Origin: Roseateles sp.
GTDB lineage: Bacteria; Pseudomonadota; Gammaproteobacteria; Burkholderiales; Burkholderiaceae_C
DNA: 64,000 nt
Direction of reading: 5' to 3'
Assembly: GCA_019234295.1 (NCBI GenBank)
Contig: JAFALK010000073.1
Coordinates: 24,451-88,450 of the forward strand
Part shown: piece by piece, positions 8,423 to 17,391 of the stretch
Position numbering within the stretch: position 1 is the first letter of the stretch
Layout: every line of letters starts with the position of its first letter
Made by a program: the position numbers and the translations under genes
The notes under the pieces: model-generated
Told to the model about the DNA's origin: nothing
The model's input: the letters and a program-made list of their open reading frames with translations, nothing else
Database searches by the model: none

Positions 8423-10053
8423 GCGGCCTCCACGTAGTCGCTGCAGAACTCTTTGCCGGGTATGTGGGGGTCTGGCATGAAGCGCGTGCCCAGGCTGGCG
8501 ACCAGCGAGACGAAATCCTCGCTTCGGCCGGCATCATGGATGTAGCGGTCGGGACGGACCAGAATGAAGTCGAGCCGATGCTGGCGAAACAGGCGCTGCA
8601 GCGTGCCGCTGCGGTCGCCGATCGAGCCCGGCTCGCTGGGATCGCCCACGGGGAGTACACGCAGCGGCAGGCGCTGCGCCAGCTCCGCCAATGCCCTCGC
8701 GTCCAGTGCGGAGCCGCCCCGCAAGGTCAGCAGCGCGAAGCCCGGACCGAGCAGCTCGTCGAGCAGCAGCTGGCGCCCGTCCGCGGCCTGCACCTTGGGT
8801 TGCGGCAGCAGATGGCCGGCCAAAGCCGGCCGCAGGCGGCCGAACGAGCCCGCCGTGATCGGCCGCTTGCGGTTGGCGGTGTTCATCAGCCAACGGTTCA
8901 ACAGCGGCACTCGACCGACCGGCCGCAGCAGGAACTGGTTGCGCAGCCAGGCGACGAGGCGGCTGCGCGTCTGGATGATGCGGCCGAGGAACATCGCACC
9001 CTGAATGATTTCCATGACATGCTGGCCGCGTTCGTCCTCGTAGTCCTGCAGCACCTGGTCGTCCGCCCGCCCGGCCAGCAGCAGGTCGAGGCGCCAGGCC
9101 AGCGCATGGGCGTCGCGCAGGCCCGAACACATGCCCTGGCCGAGAAAGGGAGGCATCTGGTGGGCCGAATCGCCAGCCAGCAGCACGCGGCCCGCTCGCC
9201 AGCGTCGGGCCCACAGCGCATGAAAGCGGTAATGTGCGATCCGGTTGATCTCGACCTGGTCGGGATTGACGAAGGGCGCCAGCTGGCGGCGTACGCGCGC
9301 CGGGTCGGTGGCTGTCTTCTCGTCGGCGCCGTCCACCACCATGAACTGCCATTCGTAATAGGGGCCCGCCAGCGGCACGTAGGTCACCGGCTGGGTCGGA
9401 TCGCAGACCTGGCGGTGGCGTTTGGGCAGGCTGGCGTTCTTGCGTCCGGTGACGGTGCGGGTGTCGACCACGACCCAGGCCTCGTCGAAGTCGGCGCTGG
9501 CGAGCTCGATGCCCGAGGCGCGCCTCACGAAACTGCGGCCGCCGTCGCAGCCGATCAGCCATTGCGCAGCCACCCGAAGCGTCGCGCCGGCCTCGTTCTC
9601 GGCCTGCAGGCTCACGCCCTCGGCCTGCGACTGCAGCGCGGTGACGCGCCAGCCGAGCAATGTGCGCACCTGCGGGAATCGTCGCAGCCCCTCGCGCAGC
9701 TGGCGCTCCAGCGTGGGCTGATGGAACCACCAGGCGCCGGCATGCCCGTAGCGACGGTCCTGGTTGCCGACGCTCAGGCGAGCCACGGGCGCGCGGCCGG
9801 GCTTGAGCAGCAGTTCCATATCCTCGAAGCTCTCCGCGCTGGCGGCGATGGCCTCGGCCAGACCGGCGTCCTGGAAGATGCGCATGGCCTCGTCGTCGAA
9901 ATGAACCGCCTTGGGGGCGTAGTAAATGTCCTCGTCGCGCTCCAGGCAGATCACCGAGCGGCCCCGTTGGCCGAGCAGGTTGGCGAGCACGGCGCCGGTG
10001 GGGCCGAGGCCGACGATGGCAACCTCACAGGCCAGGCTGGGATTGGCATTCAT
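8419..10053 (-). CDS. MhpA-like 3-(3-hydroxyphenyl)propionate hydroxylase family FAD monooxygenase
   Basis: 544 residues with the full set of class A flavoprotein hydroxylase motifs: VAIVGLGPTGAVLANLLGQRG, WLIGCDGGRSFVRRASG and RVLLAGDSAHQMPPFLGQGM. The pattern, including SFVRRASG and FLGQGMCSGLRDAHALAWRL, matches the MhpA branch that ortho-hydroxylates meta-substituted phenols to catechols. A ribosome site (GGAG) lies before ATG 10053. It is first in the operon and its promoter region carries the TetR-type operators at 10073-10177. The usual mhp ring-cleavage genes are absent next to it, so the actual substrate is open; ring cleavage could be supplied by the dioxygenase at 26.9 kb. Confidence 0.88.
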   Translation of the reverse strand: MNANPSLACEVAIVGLGPTGAVLANLLGQRGRSVICLERDEDIYYAPKAVHFDDEAMRIFQDAGLAEAIAASAESFEDMELLLKPGRAPVARLSVGNQDRRYGHAGAWWFHQPTLERQLREGLRRFPQVRTLLGWRVTALQSQAEGVSLQAENEAGATLRVAAQWLIGCDGGRSFVRRASGIELASADFDEAWVVVDTRTVTGRKNASLPKRHRQVCDPTQPVTYVPLAGPYYEWQFMVVDGADEKTATDPARVRRQLAPFVNPDQVEINRIAHYRFHALWARRWRAGRVLLAGDSAHQMPPFLGQGMCSGLRDAHALAWRLDLLLAGRADDQVLQDYEDERGQHVMEIIQGAMFLGRIIQTRSRLVAWLRNQFLLRPVGRVPLLNRWLMNTANRKRPITAGSFGRLRPALAGHLLPQPKVQAADGRQLLLDELLGPGFALLTLRGGSALDARALAELAQRLPLRVLPVGDPSEPGSIGDRSGTLQRLFRQHRLDFILVRPDRYIHDAGRSEDFVSLVASLGTRFMPDPHIPGKEFCSDYVEAA

Positions 10054-10072
10054 GTTGTCTCCATTGTTTTGT

Positions 10073-10092
10073 ATTGAACATTAGTGTTCAAT
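10073..10092. promoter_or_regulatory. TetR-type operator O1 of the hydroxylase operon
   Basis: ATTGAACA and TGTTCAAT form a perfect 8-bp inverted repeat around TTAG. It starts 20 bases before the ATG of the MhpA-like gene, between it and the divergent TetR gene. A second degenerate copy lies at 10159-10177. Confidence 0.7.
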
Positions 10093-10158
10093 TTAATGCA
10101 GACAAATGCATTGGTTAAAACCCGAGTACCGTCCGATTCATTGCAGAATCGCTCTGTT

Positions 10159-10177
10159 TTGAACGTTGCTGATCAAT
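10159..10177. promoter_or_regulatory. TetR-type operator O2, close to the TetR start codon
   Basis: TTGAACG-TTGC-TGATCAA differs from O1 at two arm positions and keeps the 4-base spacer. It ends about 8 bases before the ATG of the TetR gene, where binding would repress the regulator itself. Confidence 0.55.
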
Positions 10178-10184
10178 TGCCTTC

Positions 10185-10817
10185 ATGACGACCGAATCGC
10201 CGCTGCGCACCCCCGGCCCTGCCCTGCAACGCATCCATGCGGCTGCGCTGAAGCTGTTCGCTGAGCGCGGCGACACGCGGGTCAGCGTCAATGACCTGGC
10301 CCTGGCCGCCGGTGTGGCGCGGGGCACCATCTACAACAACGTGCGCGAGCCGGAGGCGTTGTTCGAGGAACTGGCCGCACAGCTCGGTGCAGAGATGCTC
10401 GAGCGTGTGACACGCAGCTTCGTGGGCATTGAGGACCCGGCCCAGAGGCTGGCGCAGGGCGTGCGGCAGTTCGTCCGCCGTGCGCATGAGGAGCCGCATT
10501 GGGGCCGCTTCGTGAGCCGCTTCGCCTTCGGCTCCAAGAGCCTGCATCACATCTGGGTCGGGCAGCCGGTGCAGGACCTGATGACGGGCCTGGCCAGCGG
10601 GCGCTTCGATTTTCCGGAGGCGCAGATGTCGTCGGTGGTCACGCTGATCACCGGCGCCACGCTGGGCGCCATGTTCCAGGTGCTGGAGGGGCACCGCACC
10701 TGGCGCGATGCGGGTGCCGAAGCGGCCGAATTGCTGCTGGTCGCGCTCGGTTTGCCGCGCAACGAAGCCCACGCGCTGTCACGCGCCGAGCTGAGTCCGC
10801 TGCCGGTGCTGACCTGA
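10185..10817 (+). CDS. TetR/AcrR family transcriptional regulator
   Basis: 210 residues. The N-terminal helix-turn-helix (about residues 14-58) reads [22 protein letters not shown] followed by FEELAAQL, the TetR pattern in which a Tyr-Asn pair replaces the more common Tyr-Xaa-His/Tyr. The rest is a helical ligand pocket that cannot be assigned. It diverges from the hydroxylase operon, and two related inverted repeats stand in the 131-base gap, so it is probably the local repressor, released by the aromatic substrate or a product. No ribosome site is visible before the start. Confidence 0.9.
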   Translation: MTTESPLRTPGPALQRIHAAALKLFAERGDTRVSVNDLALAAGVARGTIYNNVREPEALFEELAAQLGAEMLERVTRSFVGIEDPAQRLAQGVRQFVRRAHEEPHWGRFVSRFAFGSKSLHHIWVGQPVQDLMTGLASGRFDFPEAQMSSVVTLITGATLGAMFQVLEGHRTWRDAGAEAAELLLVALGLPRNEAHALSRAELSPLPVLT

Positions 10818-10902
10818 CGAAAAGGAGACCAAGCGGATACCGTGGCGAGACGACTTGAGCGGTGGGCAGGCCGACACTGTCTGCGCATTCAAGGGAAAGT
10901 CC

Positions 10903-12303
10903 ATGTGGAAATCAACCACGCTGCGCGTCAAGCTGATCGCGGCCTTCACGTCGATCCTGATGGTCGCGGCCACCGCCAGCATGCTGGCATTCTGGGAACT
11001 GAGCAAGGCCGAAAGCAGTCTTGCGCTGATTGCCAGCCACAATGAAGCGCGGACGCCGGCCACGGAGCGTGCGCAAGGCAGCAACGCCGCGCTGCTGGCA
11101 GCGACCGTGGCCGACGTTCAGCGGGCGCAGCTGGTGCTGATGGCCGCCCTGGGCCTGTCGGTGCTCGGCGGCATCGTGCTGTCGCTGAAGTTCTCGCGCG
11201 ACGTGCAGGGCATCCTTGGCGCGGAGCCTGAAGCAGCGGCCGAGCACGTGGCGGCATTGGCGTCCGGCAACCTGTCGCGTCCGACTCGCCTGGCCGCCGG
11301 TGACGAGGCCAGCCTGATGGCCAAACTGGTCGACATGCAGGCCCGGCTGGGCCAGATGGTCACGAAGATCCGCGCCAACGCCGACAGTGTGGCCACGGCC
11401 AGCGCCCAAATTGCGCAAGGCAACCTGGACCTGAGCGCGCGCACCGAGCAGCAGGCCAGCGCCCTGCAGCAGACGGCCGCCACCATGGAGCAGCTCACCG
11501 CCACGGTGCGCAACAACGCCGACAGCGCGCAGCAGGCCAATCAGCTGGCCCTGGGGGCGGCGGCGGTCGCCACGCAGGGCGGCGAGGTCGTCGGCCGGGT
11601 GGTCGGCACGATGCAGAGCATCAGCGACAGCAGCCGCCGCATCGGCGACATCACCGGCGTGATCGACGGCATTGCCTTCCAGACCAACATCCTCGCGCTC
11701 AACGCCGCCGTGGAAGCTGCCCGAGCCGGCGAGCAGGGCCGAGGCTTTGCGGTGGTTGCCGGCGAGGTGCGAAGCCTGGCCCAGCGCAGCGCCGAAGCGG
11801 CCCGCGAGATCAAGCGGCTGATCACCAGCAATGTCGAGCAGGTCGAGCAGGGTGCGGCGCTCGTCGATCAGGCCGGCAGGACCATCGGCGAGATCGTGAG
11901 CTCTGTTCAGCGCGTCAGCGATCTCGTGGCAGAGATCAGCGTTGCCAGTGCCGAGCAGAGCTCCGGCATCTCGCAGGTATGCAGCGCCGTCAGCGAGATG
12001 GATCGTGGCACGCAGCAGAACGCGGCCCTGGTCGAGGAAAGCGCGGCAGCAGCTGAAAGCCTGGAGGGCCAGGCCCGCCTGCTGGTGCAGGCGGTGGCGG
12101 CTTTCACCCTGAATCGGACCGGTGCGTCGGCCATGACCCCGGTGGCCTCGGTGGCCCCGGTGGCCGTGGAGGCGTCCGGCACCGAGCGCCGCGGCCCGGA
12201 TCGGGCCAGCAACATCGTGCGTTCGGCCTTTGGCGCCAAGGGCCGCGCCACGCCGGCCAGCCAGCCCGTCCAGACCTATGCAGACACTTGGGCGTCGTTC
12301 TGA
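10903..12303 (+). CDS. Methyl-accepting chemotaxis protein with very short periplasmic part
   Basis: 466 residues from ATG 10903 (AAGGGA ribosome site). One membrane helix at about 10-31, only ~45 periplasmic residues, a second helix at about 77-96, a HAMP-like stretch, then the cytoplasmic signalling hairpin with [20 protein letters not shown] and the following [16 protein letters not shown] tip. The last residues are TWASF, matching the xWxxF tether that recruits CheR and CheB in enteric receptors, so this receptor likely takes part in adaptation. The periplasmic part is too short for the usual four-helix ligand domain. It follows the TetR gene by 85 bases in the same direction, which hints at taxis linked to the catabolic operon. 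Confidence 0.93.
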   Translation: MWKSTTLRVKLIAAFTSILMVAATASMLAFWELSKAESSLALIASHNEARTPATERAQGSNAALLAATVADVQRAQLVLMAALGLSVLGGIVLSLKFSRDVQGILGAEPEAAAEHVAALASGNLSRPTRLAAGDEASLMAKLVDMQARLGQMVTKIRANADSVATASAQIAQGNLDLSARTEQQASALQQTAATMEQLTATVRNNADSAQQANQLALGAAAVATQGGEVVGRVVGTMQSISDSSRRIGDITGVIDGIAFQTNILALNAAVEAARAGEQGRGFAVVAGEVRSLAQRSAEAAREIKRLITSNVEQVEQGAALVDQAGRTIGEIVSSVQRVSDLVAEISVASAEQSSGISQVCSAVSEMDRGTQQNAALVEESAAAAESLEGQARLLVQAVAAFTLNRTGASAMTPVASVAPVAVEASGTERRGPDRASNIVRSAFGAKGRATPASQPVQTYADTWASF

Positions 12304-12304
12304 T

Positions 12305-13867
12305 CTAGGCCGAGCGCGGCGTCTGCTCGAACGCAGCCACAGCGGCCAGGAGAAACTGGGCTTGCTTCTTCAGGCTCTCGGAGGCCGCCGCGCTCTGCTC
12401 GACCAGGGCTGCATTCTGCTGGGTGGCCTGGTCCATCTGACTCACCGCCACGCCCACCTGGGCGACACCGGCGCTCTGCTGCTCGCTGGCGCTGCTGATC
12501 TCGCCCATCACCGCCGTGACACGTTGGATCGATGCGAGCATTTCGCTCATCGTGGCGCCCATCTGGTCCACGAGATCAGTGCCCTGTTCGACACGCGCCA
12601 CGCTGGCTGCGATCAACGCCTTGATGTCCTTGGCGGCGTCCGCGGCACGGCCAGCCAGGCTGCGCACCTCGGCGGCGACGACGGCGAAGCCGCGCCCCTG
12701 CTCGCCAGCGCGGGCGGCCTCCACCGCGGCATTGAGCGCGAGGATGTTGGTCTGGAAGGCGATGCCGTCGATCAGCCCGATGATGTCGGCGATGCGGCGC
12801 GAACTCGCATCAATGCCCTTCATGGTGTCGACCACCTGCCGCACCAGCTCACCGCCCCGGCCGGCAATGGCCGACGCGTGGGTGGCCAGTTGATCCGCCT
12901 GTCGCGCGCTGTCGGCGTTCTGCCGGACCGTGGCGCCCAGCTCCTCCATCGATGCGGCGGTCTGCTGCAGGCTGCTGGCGGTCTGTTCGGTGCGCTCGCT
13001 CAGGTCGCTGTTGCCCGAGGCGATGTCCGTCACGCCCGCATGAACTCCGGCCACTTGGCCGCTGACGTCGTCGAGCAGGGAGCGCAGGTTGAGCGCAGAC
13101 TGGTTGACCGCTCGCAACAGCATGCCGATCTCGTCCACGCGGTTCAGGCTGACATTGCGCTCGGGGTTGCCCGCGGCGGCGCCCTGGGCCACCCGCAGCA
13201 CGGTCGCCAGCGGCCTGGCGAGCTGGGACTCGAGCCACAAGTCGACGCTCAGGCTGGACACGGCCGCCGCGGCAGCCACGGTGCCGAATACGCCGCCGGC
13301 CAGCCCGAGCGCCGCGCAGCCGACCAGCATCAGGGCCAAGCCGGCCAGCAAACCGCAACGGATGCGCCAGGCCACCGGCATGGTCTGCAGGGCCGACAGC
13401 CAGCGCAGCAAGCCGGTTCGCACGAGCAGGCCCTTGTGCAGTGCCCGGCCCCGCAGCCGGCCCTCGCGCATCTGGCGGTAAAGGGTTTCGGCGGCCGCGA
13501 CCTCCGAGCGAGGCGGCTTGGTGCGCACCGACATATATCCCAACAAGTGGCCGCCGCGGCGAATCGGCGTGGCGTTGGCACGCACCCAGTAGTGATCTCC
13601 GTTCTTGCGCCGGTTCTTCACCAGTGCGGACCAGGCCTCGCCCCCTTGCAGAGTGGCCCACATGTCGGCGAAGGCCTCCTTGGGCATGTCGGGATGGCGC
13701 ACGCAGTTGTGGGGCCGCCCGAGAATCTCGTCGCGCTCGAAGCCACTGACTTCGACGAAAGCTGCGTTGGCGTACGCGATATGGCTGCGCGTGTCCGTGA
13801 CGGACATCAGCGTTGCGTCGTCGGGATAGTCGTACTCCCGCTGTGTGGCCGGTTGTTCCTTGCGCAT
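12305..13867 (-). CDS. PAS-domain chemotaxis receptor (Aer-like)
   Basis: 520 residues. An N-terminal PAS domain (about 20-120) contains the Aer-type segment [17 protein letters not shown]; Aer binds FAD there and senses cellular redox state. A hydrophobic membrane anchor follows near 165-215, then HAMP-like sequence and the signalling domain with the conserved [20 protein letters not shown]. It ends without a CheR-binding pentapeptide, as Aer does. The gene is third in a minus-strand operon behind a GGDEF-EAL protein and an FNR-type regulator, 62 bases after the latter. Its stop is 1 base from the stop of the convergent receptor gene. FAD binding is by analogy. Confidence 0.92.
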   Translation of the reverse strand: MRKEQPATQREYDYPDDATLMSVTDTRSHIAYANAAFVEVSGFERDEILGRPHNCVRHPDMPKEAFADMWATLQGGEAWSALVKNRRKNGDHYWVRANATPIRRGGHLLGYMSVRTKPPRSEVAAAETLYRQMREGRLRGRALHKGLLVRTGLLRWLSALQTMPVAWRIRCGLLAGLALMLVGCAALGLAGGVFGTVAAAAAVSSLSVDLWLESQLARPLATVLRVAQGAAAGNPERNVSLNRVDEIGMLLRAVNQSALNLRSLLDDVSGQVAGVHAGVTDIASGNSDLSERTEQTASSLQQTAASMEELGATVRQNADSARQADQLATHASAIAGRGGELVRQVVDTMKGIDASSRRIADIIGLIDGIAFQTNILALNAAVEAARAGEQGRGFAVVAAEVRSLAGRAADAAKDIKALIAASVARVEQGTDLVDQMGATMSEMLASIQRVTAVMGEISSASEQQSAGVAQVGVAVSQMDQATQQNAALVEQSAAASESLKKQAQFLLAAVAAFEQTPRSA

Positions 13868-13929
13868 TGTTCAGTCTCCAGGCTGGTGTCGTTCGATAGA
13901 AAATGCCCACGCGGATGGCGTCGTCGTGC

Positions 13930-14613
13930 TCAGGGCATGCTCTGCTCCAAGCGGGCCAGCAGCTTGCTCCTGACCACCACGCAGCGCCTGCGCCCACTGA
14001 GTTCGATATCTCCGTCGTCCTCGAGCCCGCGCAGGGCTCGGGCGATCGATTCGCGGCGGGTGCCCAGCAGCTCGGCCAGATCGGTCTGGCTCGGCAAGTC
14101 CAGGACCGAGCTCCTGCCGCCGTCTGCCAGCAGCAGGAGGACATAGGCCAAGCGATTGAGCACGCTGGTCAGGCGCATGGCCTCGGACCAGGCGGCCATC
14201 GCGGCCACGTTTTGCACCACCGAGCCGACCATCTGCGTCATCAGCTTGGAACCACAGCTGAACATGTCGCGCAGGGCATCGATGGGGATATCGCAGACGC
14301 GAATCGTCGCCATGGCCACACCCGTGGCCTGACTGGGCTTTCCCAAGATGCCGAAGGCGCCGAGCGCCGCGCCGCGGGGCTGGATGGCGATCGGTCGGGA
14401 GCGGCCGTCAAGGCCGCGTCGGTAGACGAAGACCGTGCCCAGCTTGAGGATGCGCAGCACGCTGGAGACCTGAGCCTCCTCGACCAGCGACTCGCCGCGA
14501 TGCAGGACCCGCTGCCGGGTCAGCGGCAACAGGACCGCACGCTCGCCCGGGTCGAGCTGGCCCAGCAGACAGCTCGTCTGGATGGAGCAGTCGTAGCAAT
14601 TGCTCTCAGACAT
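13930..14613 (-). CDS. FNR-type Crp/Fnr regulator with complete [4Fe-4S] cysteine set
   Basis: 227 residues. Cysteines 6, 9 and 15 have the C-x2-C-x5-C spacing of FNR, and C107 lies in IRVCDIPIDAL, which corresponds to FNR C122 in VCEIPFETL. All four ligands of an oxygen-labile iron-sulfur cluster are thus present. After the cyclic-nucleotide-like beta barrel and the long dimer helix comes the helix-turn-helix DLAELLGTRRESIARAL. The recognition helix reads E-S-I-A-R where FNR has E-x-x-S-R, so the base-contacting Ser is Ala and the target site may differ from TTGAT. Its start overlaps the end of the GGDEF-EAL gene by 8 bases, so oxygen sensing, c-di-GMP and taxis share one mRNA. Confidence 0.88.
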   Translation of the reverse strand: MSESNCYDCSIQTSCLLGQLDPGERAVLLPLTRQRVLHRGESLVEEAQVSSVLRILKLGTVFVYRRGLDGRSRPIAIQPRGAALGAFGILGKPSQATGVAMATIRVCDIPIDALRDMFSCGSKLMTQMVGSVVQNVAAMAAWSEAMRLTSVLNRLAYVLLLLADGGRSSVLDLPSQTDLAELLGTRRESIARALRGLEDDGDIELSGRRRCVVVRSKLLARLEQSMP

Positions 14614-17290
14614 GAGCGCCTTCTTGAATTGATGCTTTTGGTTGGGGCCGCGTCAAGCGCTGGCACTCGGCGCGCAACAGGGCCTCACAGTCCGATGCCG
14701 ACACGGGTGCGCTGAAGAGATAGCCCTGCAGCTCGTCACAATCCCGCTGCAGCAAGAAGTCGCGCTGCGCCTCGGTTTCGACGCCCTCGGCCGTGACCTG
14801 CAGGCCCAGCGCATGCGCCAGCGCGATGATGGAAGAGGCGATCACCCTGTCGCTGCCCTCAGCGTGCAGGCCCTGGACGAAGCTGCGATCGACCTTGAGG
14901 CGATGCAGCGGAAACGCCTTCAGGTAGGCCAGAGACGAGTAGCCGGTGCCGAAGTCGTCGACCGCGAAGCGCACGCCCAGCGTATGGATGCTGTTCAGCA
15001 CAGCCGTTGCTTCGGCCGGGTCTTCCATCAGTGCGGTCTCAGTGATCTCGAGTTCGAGCTGCTCTGCCGGCCAGCCGGTGTCCAGCAGCACCTGCTGCAC
15101 GCTGGATGCAAATCCGGCATGCCGCAACTGGTGGGTCGACACATTGACGGCGATCGTCAGGCGCCCGGCGCCGGCCGCGCGCCAACGGGCGGCCTGTGCG
15201 CAGGCTTCGCGCAAGACCCATTCGCCGATCGAGACGATCAGGCCGCTTTCCTCGGCCAGGCCGATGAACTCATCCGGCGGCACCTTGCCGCGCGCCGGAT
15301 GGTGCCAGCGCAGCAGGGCCTCGAAGCCGGTCAGACCGCCGTCGACGGCGTCCACGCGCGGCTGGTAGGCGAGCTCCAGCTGCCCCCGCTCGACCGCGTG
15401 CGACAAGTCGTGTTGCAGCGCCGCGCGTTCACGCAGCCGCTCCGTCATCCGCGGCTCGAAGAAGCACCAACTGTTTCGTCCTCGCTGCTTGGCTCGGTAC
15501 ATCGCGAGGTCGGCATTGCCCAGCAGCTCTTCGACGTTCTTGCCATCAGTCGGGTACAGAGTGATGCCGATGCTCGCGCCGATCTTCAGCGCCTGTGGTC
15601 CGCGCGAGAACTCGGGTTCCAGTGCTGCCAGCACCTTGCCAGCGACGGCCGCTGCGTCCGCAGGCTGTGCGCCGGCCAGCAGCAGGGCAAACTCGTCGCC
15701 GCCCATGCGTGCGAGCAAGTCGTCGGCGCGCAGGGTCTCGGACAGCCGGCGAGCCACCTCGCACAGCAAGGCATCGCCTTCGCTGTGACCGAAGCTGTCG
15801 TTCACCTGCTTGAAGTTGTCGAGGTCGATGAACATCAGCGTCAATCCGGCGCCGTTGAGCTCGGCGCGCGCCAGGGCCGTCGACACGCTGTCTCTGAAGT
15901 ACCGTCGGTTGGGCAGTTCGGTCAGCGAGTCGTGCAAGGCCTGGCGCAGCAAGGTCTTCTCGAGCCGGCGCCTCTCCGTCACGTCGCGAACGATGCACAG
16001 TGTGGTCCATCCGTCGCCACTTTCCTGGGGTGCCAGGGCGATCTCGACCGGAAAGTTGCAGCCGTCCCGCCGCACCGCGATCAACGGCCCGCCGCGTCCC
16101 ATCTCGCGAGGCTGAGGCTTGGCCTGGTACTGCGTACGCATGGCGGAGTGATTGGCGCGCCGCGATACCGGAATCAGCACTTCGACCGCTTGCCCGGTCA
16201 GTTCGTTGACCGGCCAGCCAAACAGGGAACCGGCGGCCGGATTGGCATGCAGGATGCGTCCGCGCGCATCGATCAGCAACAGGCCATCGGGAGCGCTCTC
16301 GAAGAGCTGCTTGAAGCGGCGCCGGTCCTGGTCGACAGCGCGCCCGTTCTCGACCAGTCGATTCCACGGGGCTAGCACGCCCTCGCGGAACATTGCGGCA
16401 TAGACCAGCAGGCAGGCCAGCACCTTGTAAGCATCGTCGAGGATGCAGTCCGGCACTTGGGTTTGAGACAGTCCGGCGGTACCGCCAACGCCGATGGCGC
16501 CCAGCGACGCTGCCAAGGCCAGAAGCACAAAGCCTGTCGTGCCGTGCTGCTTGCGTCGCAGCAGCAGCGGCACCGCAATGAGGGCGGCGCAGGCCGTCGC
16601 GAGTTCGGAGCGCAGTGCGGCCAATTCGCTCCAATGCGTCCAGCTCGGCGCCAGCGTGGACAGGCCGATGCTCGCGGCGATCCAGGCCACGCTGGCGGCC
16701 ACGCCGGCGCGCAGAGCCGCCGAGGAGCCTGCACGCGAGGGCCCGAGTGCGGCGGCGAAGAGGCCGGCGACCGACGACGCGTCCGCAGCGAGCTGCAAAG
16801 CATTGGCCACGCCCACGTCCGGCGCAGCGGCGAGCCCTGGCATGCCGGGCAGCATCACGATCTGCACGGCGGCAAGCACGGCCACCGAGAAGAAGCTAAA
16901 GCCCGCGAACACGAAATTGAGCGGCTGGACCCGCCGCGTGTTCCAGGTCAGCAGGGAGATCGCCAGGGCCAGGGCGGCCGCCGCCAGCTTGGCCATCACG
17001 CGCAGGCTGTCCAGCAGGTGCGGCGATAGTTCGAGGATGGGCAGCCACTGAATGCACAGCAGGAGCAGTGCAGCTGCCATGATGCCCAGCGTCAGGCCGC
17101 TCGGAAGGCCTTCAGCAGTATGGGTGAATGGTGCAGCTTCCAAGCTGCCGCCAAGCGCGCGTTCTTGCGCAGCCGCAGGGCCTGCCGTGCCCTGCCATGC
17201 TGCATTGTCTGGATTCATGGAGTCGAAAGGCGTTGTCGCCCAAAGTCTGGGACGGTGGGCCGTCTGTTCGCGAACGCACGGGGGAGGCAT
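14606..17290 (-). CDS. Membrane PAS-GGDEF-EAL protein (c-di-GMP synthesis and breakdown)
   Basis: About 894 residues. A hydrophobic N-terminal sensor of roughly eight helices (about residues 60-310, unassigned MASE-like type) is followed by PAS (about 325-440), GGDEF (about 445-610) and EAL (about 625-880). The cyclase motif GGDEF at 530-534 is intact and is preceded by RADD at the correct distance for a product-inhibition I-site. The phosphodiesterase motif EALLRW is also intact, so both activities are possible. ATG 17290 was chosen because GAGG stands eight bases before it; ATG 17218 is an alternative without a ribosome site. It leads the operon with the FNR-type regulator and PAS receptor. 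Confidence 0.9.
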   Translation of the reverse strand: MPPPCVREQTAHRPRLWATTPFDSMNPDNAAWQGTAGPAAAQERALGGSLEAAPFTHTAEGLPSGLTLGIMAAALLLLCIQWLPILELSPHLLDSLRVMAKLAAAALALAISLLTWNTRRVQPLNFVFAGFSFFSVAVLAAVQIVMLPGMPGLAAAPDVGVANALQLAADASSVAGLFAAALGPSRAGSSAALRAGVAASVAWIAASIGLSTLAPSWTHWSELAALRSELATACAALIAVPLLLRRKQHGTTGFVLLALAASLGAIGVGGTAGLSQTQVPDCILDDAYKVLACLLVYAAMFREGVLAPWNRLVENGRAVDQDRRRFKQLFESAPDGLLLIDARGRILHANPAAGSLFGWPVNELTGQAVEVLIPVSRRANHSAMRTQYQAKPQPREMGRGGPLIAVRRDGCNFPVEIALAPQESGDGWTTLCIVRDVTERRRLEKTLLRQALHDSLTELPNRRYFRDSVSTALARAELNGAGLTLMFIDLDNFKQVNDSFGHSEGDALLCEVARRLSETLRADDLLARMGGDEFALLLAGAQPADAAAVAGKVLAALEPEFSRGPQALKIGASIGITLYPTDGKNVEELLGNADLAMYRAKQRGRNSWCFFEPRMTERLRERAALQHDLSHAVERGQLELAYQPRVDAVDGGLTGFEALLRWHHPARGKVPPDEFIGLAEESGLIVSIGEWVLREACAQAARWRAAGAGRLTIAVNVSTHQLRHAGFASSVQQVLLDTGWPAEQLELEITETALMEDPAEATAVLNSIHTLGVRFAVDDFGTGYSSLAYLKAFPLHRLKVDRSFVQGLHAEGSDRVIASSIIALAHALGLQVTAEGVETEAQRDFLLQRDCDELQGYLFSAPVSASDCEALLRAECQRLTRPQPKASIQEGAHV

Positions 17291-17342
17291 GGGTACATCC
17301 TCGACCAAGGTCGTTGCGCACAGGCGATCTCGAGTGAGTCAC

Positions 17343-17358
17343 TGAGCGATATCGCTCA
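17343..17358. promoter_or_regulatory. Perfect 16-bp palindrome upstream of the GGDEF-EAL/FNR operon
   Basis: TGAGCGATATCGCTCA is fully self-complementary, with half sites TGAGC-N6-GCTCA in the geometry used by Crp-family dimers (TGTGA-N6-TCACA). Another GTGAG half lies at 17334-17338. It is about 55 bases upstream of the chosen start of the GGDEF-EAL gene, so an operator, perhaps for the FNR-type regulator encoded in the operon, is plausible. It could also be a hairpin ending the upstream Sel1 gene, but no T-run follows. Confidence 0.5.
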
Positions 17359-17391
17359 CTTTTGTGCGGGCGATGCGCGACACCGGTTTGA

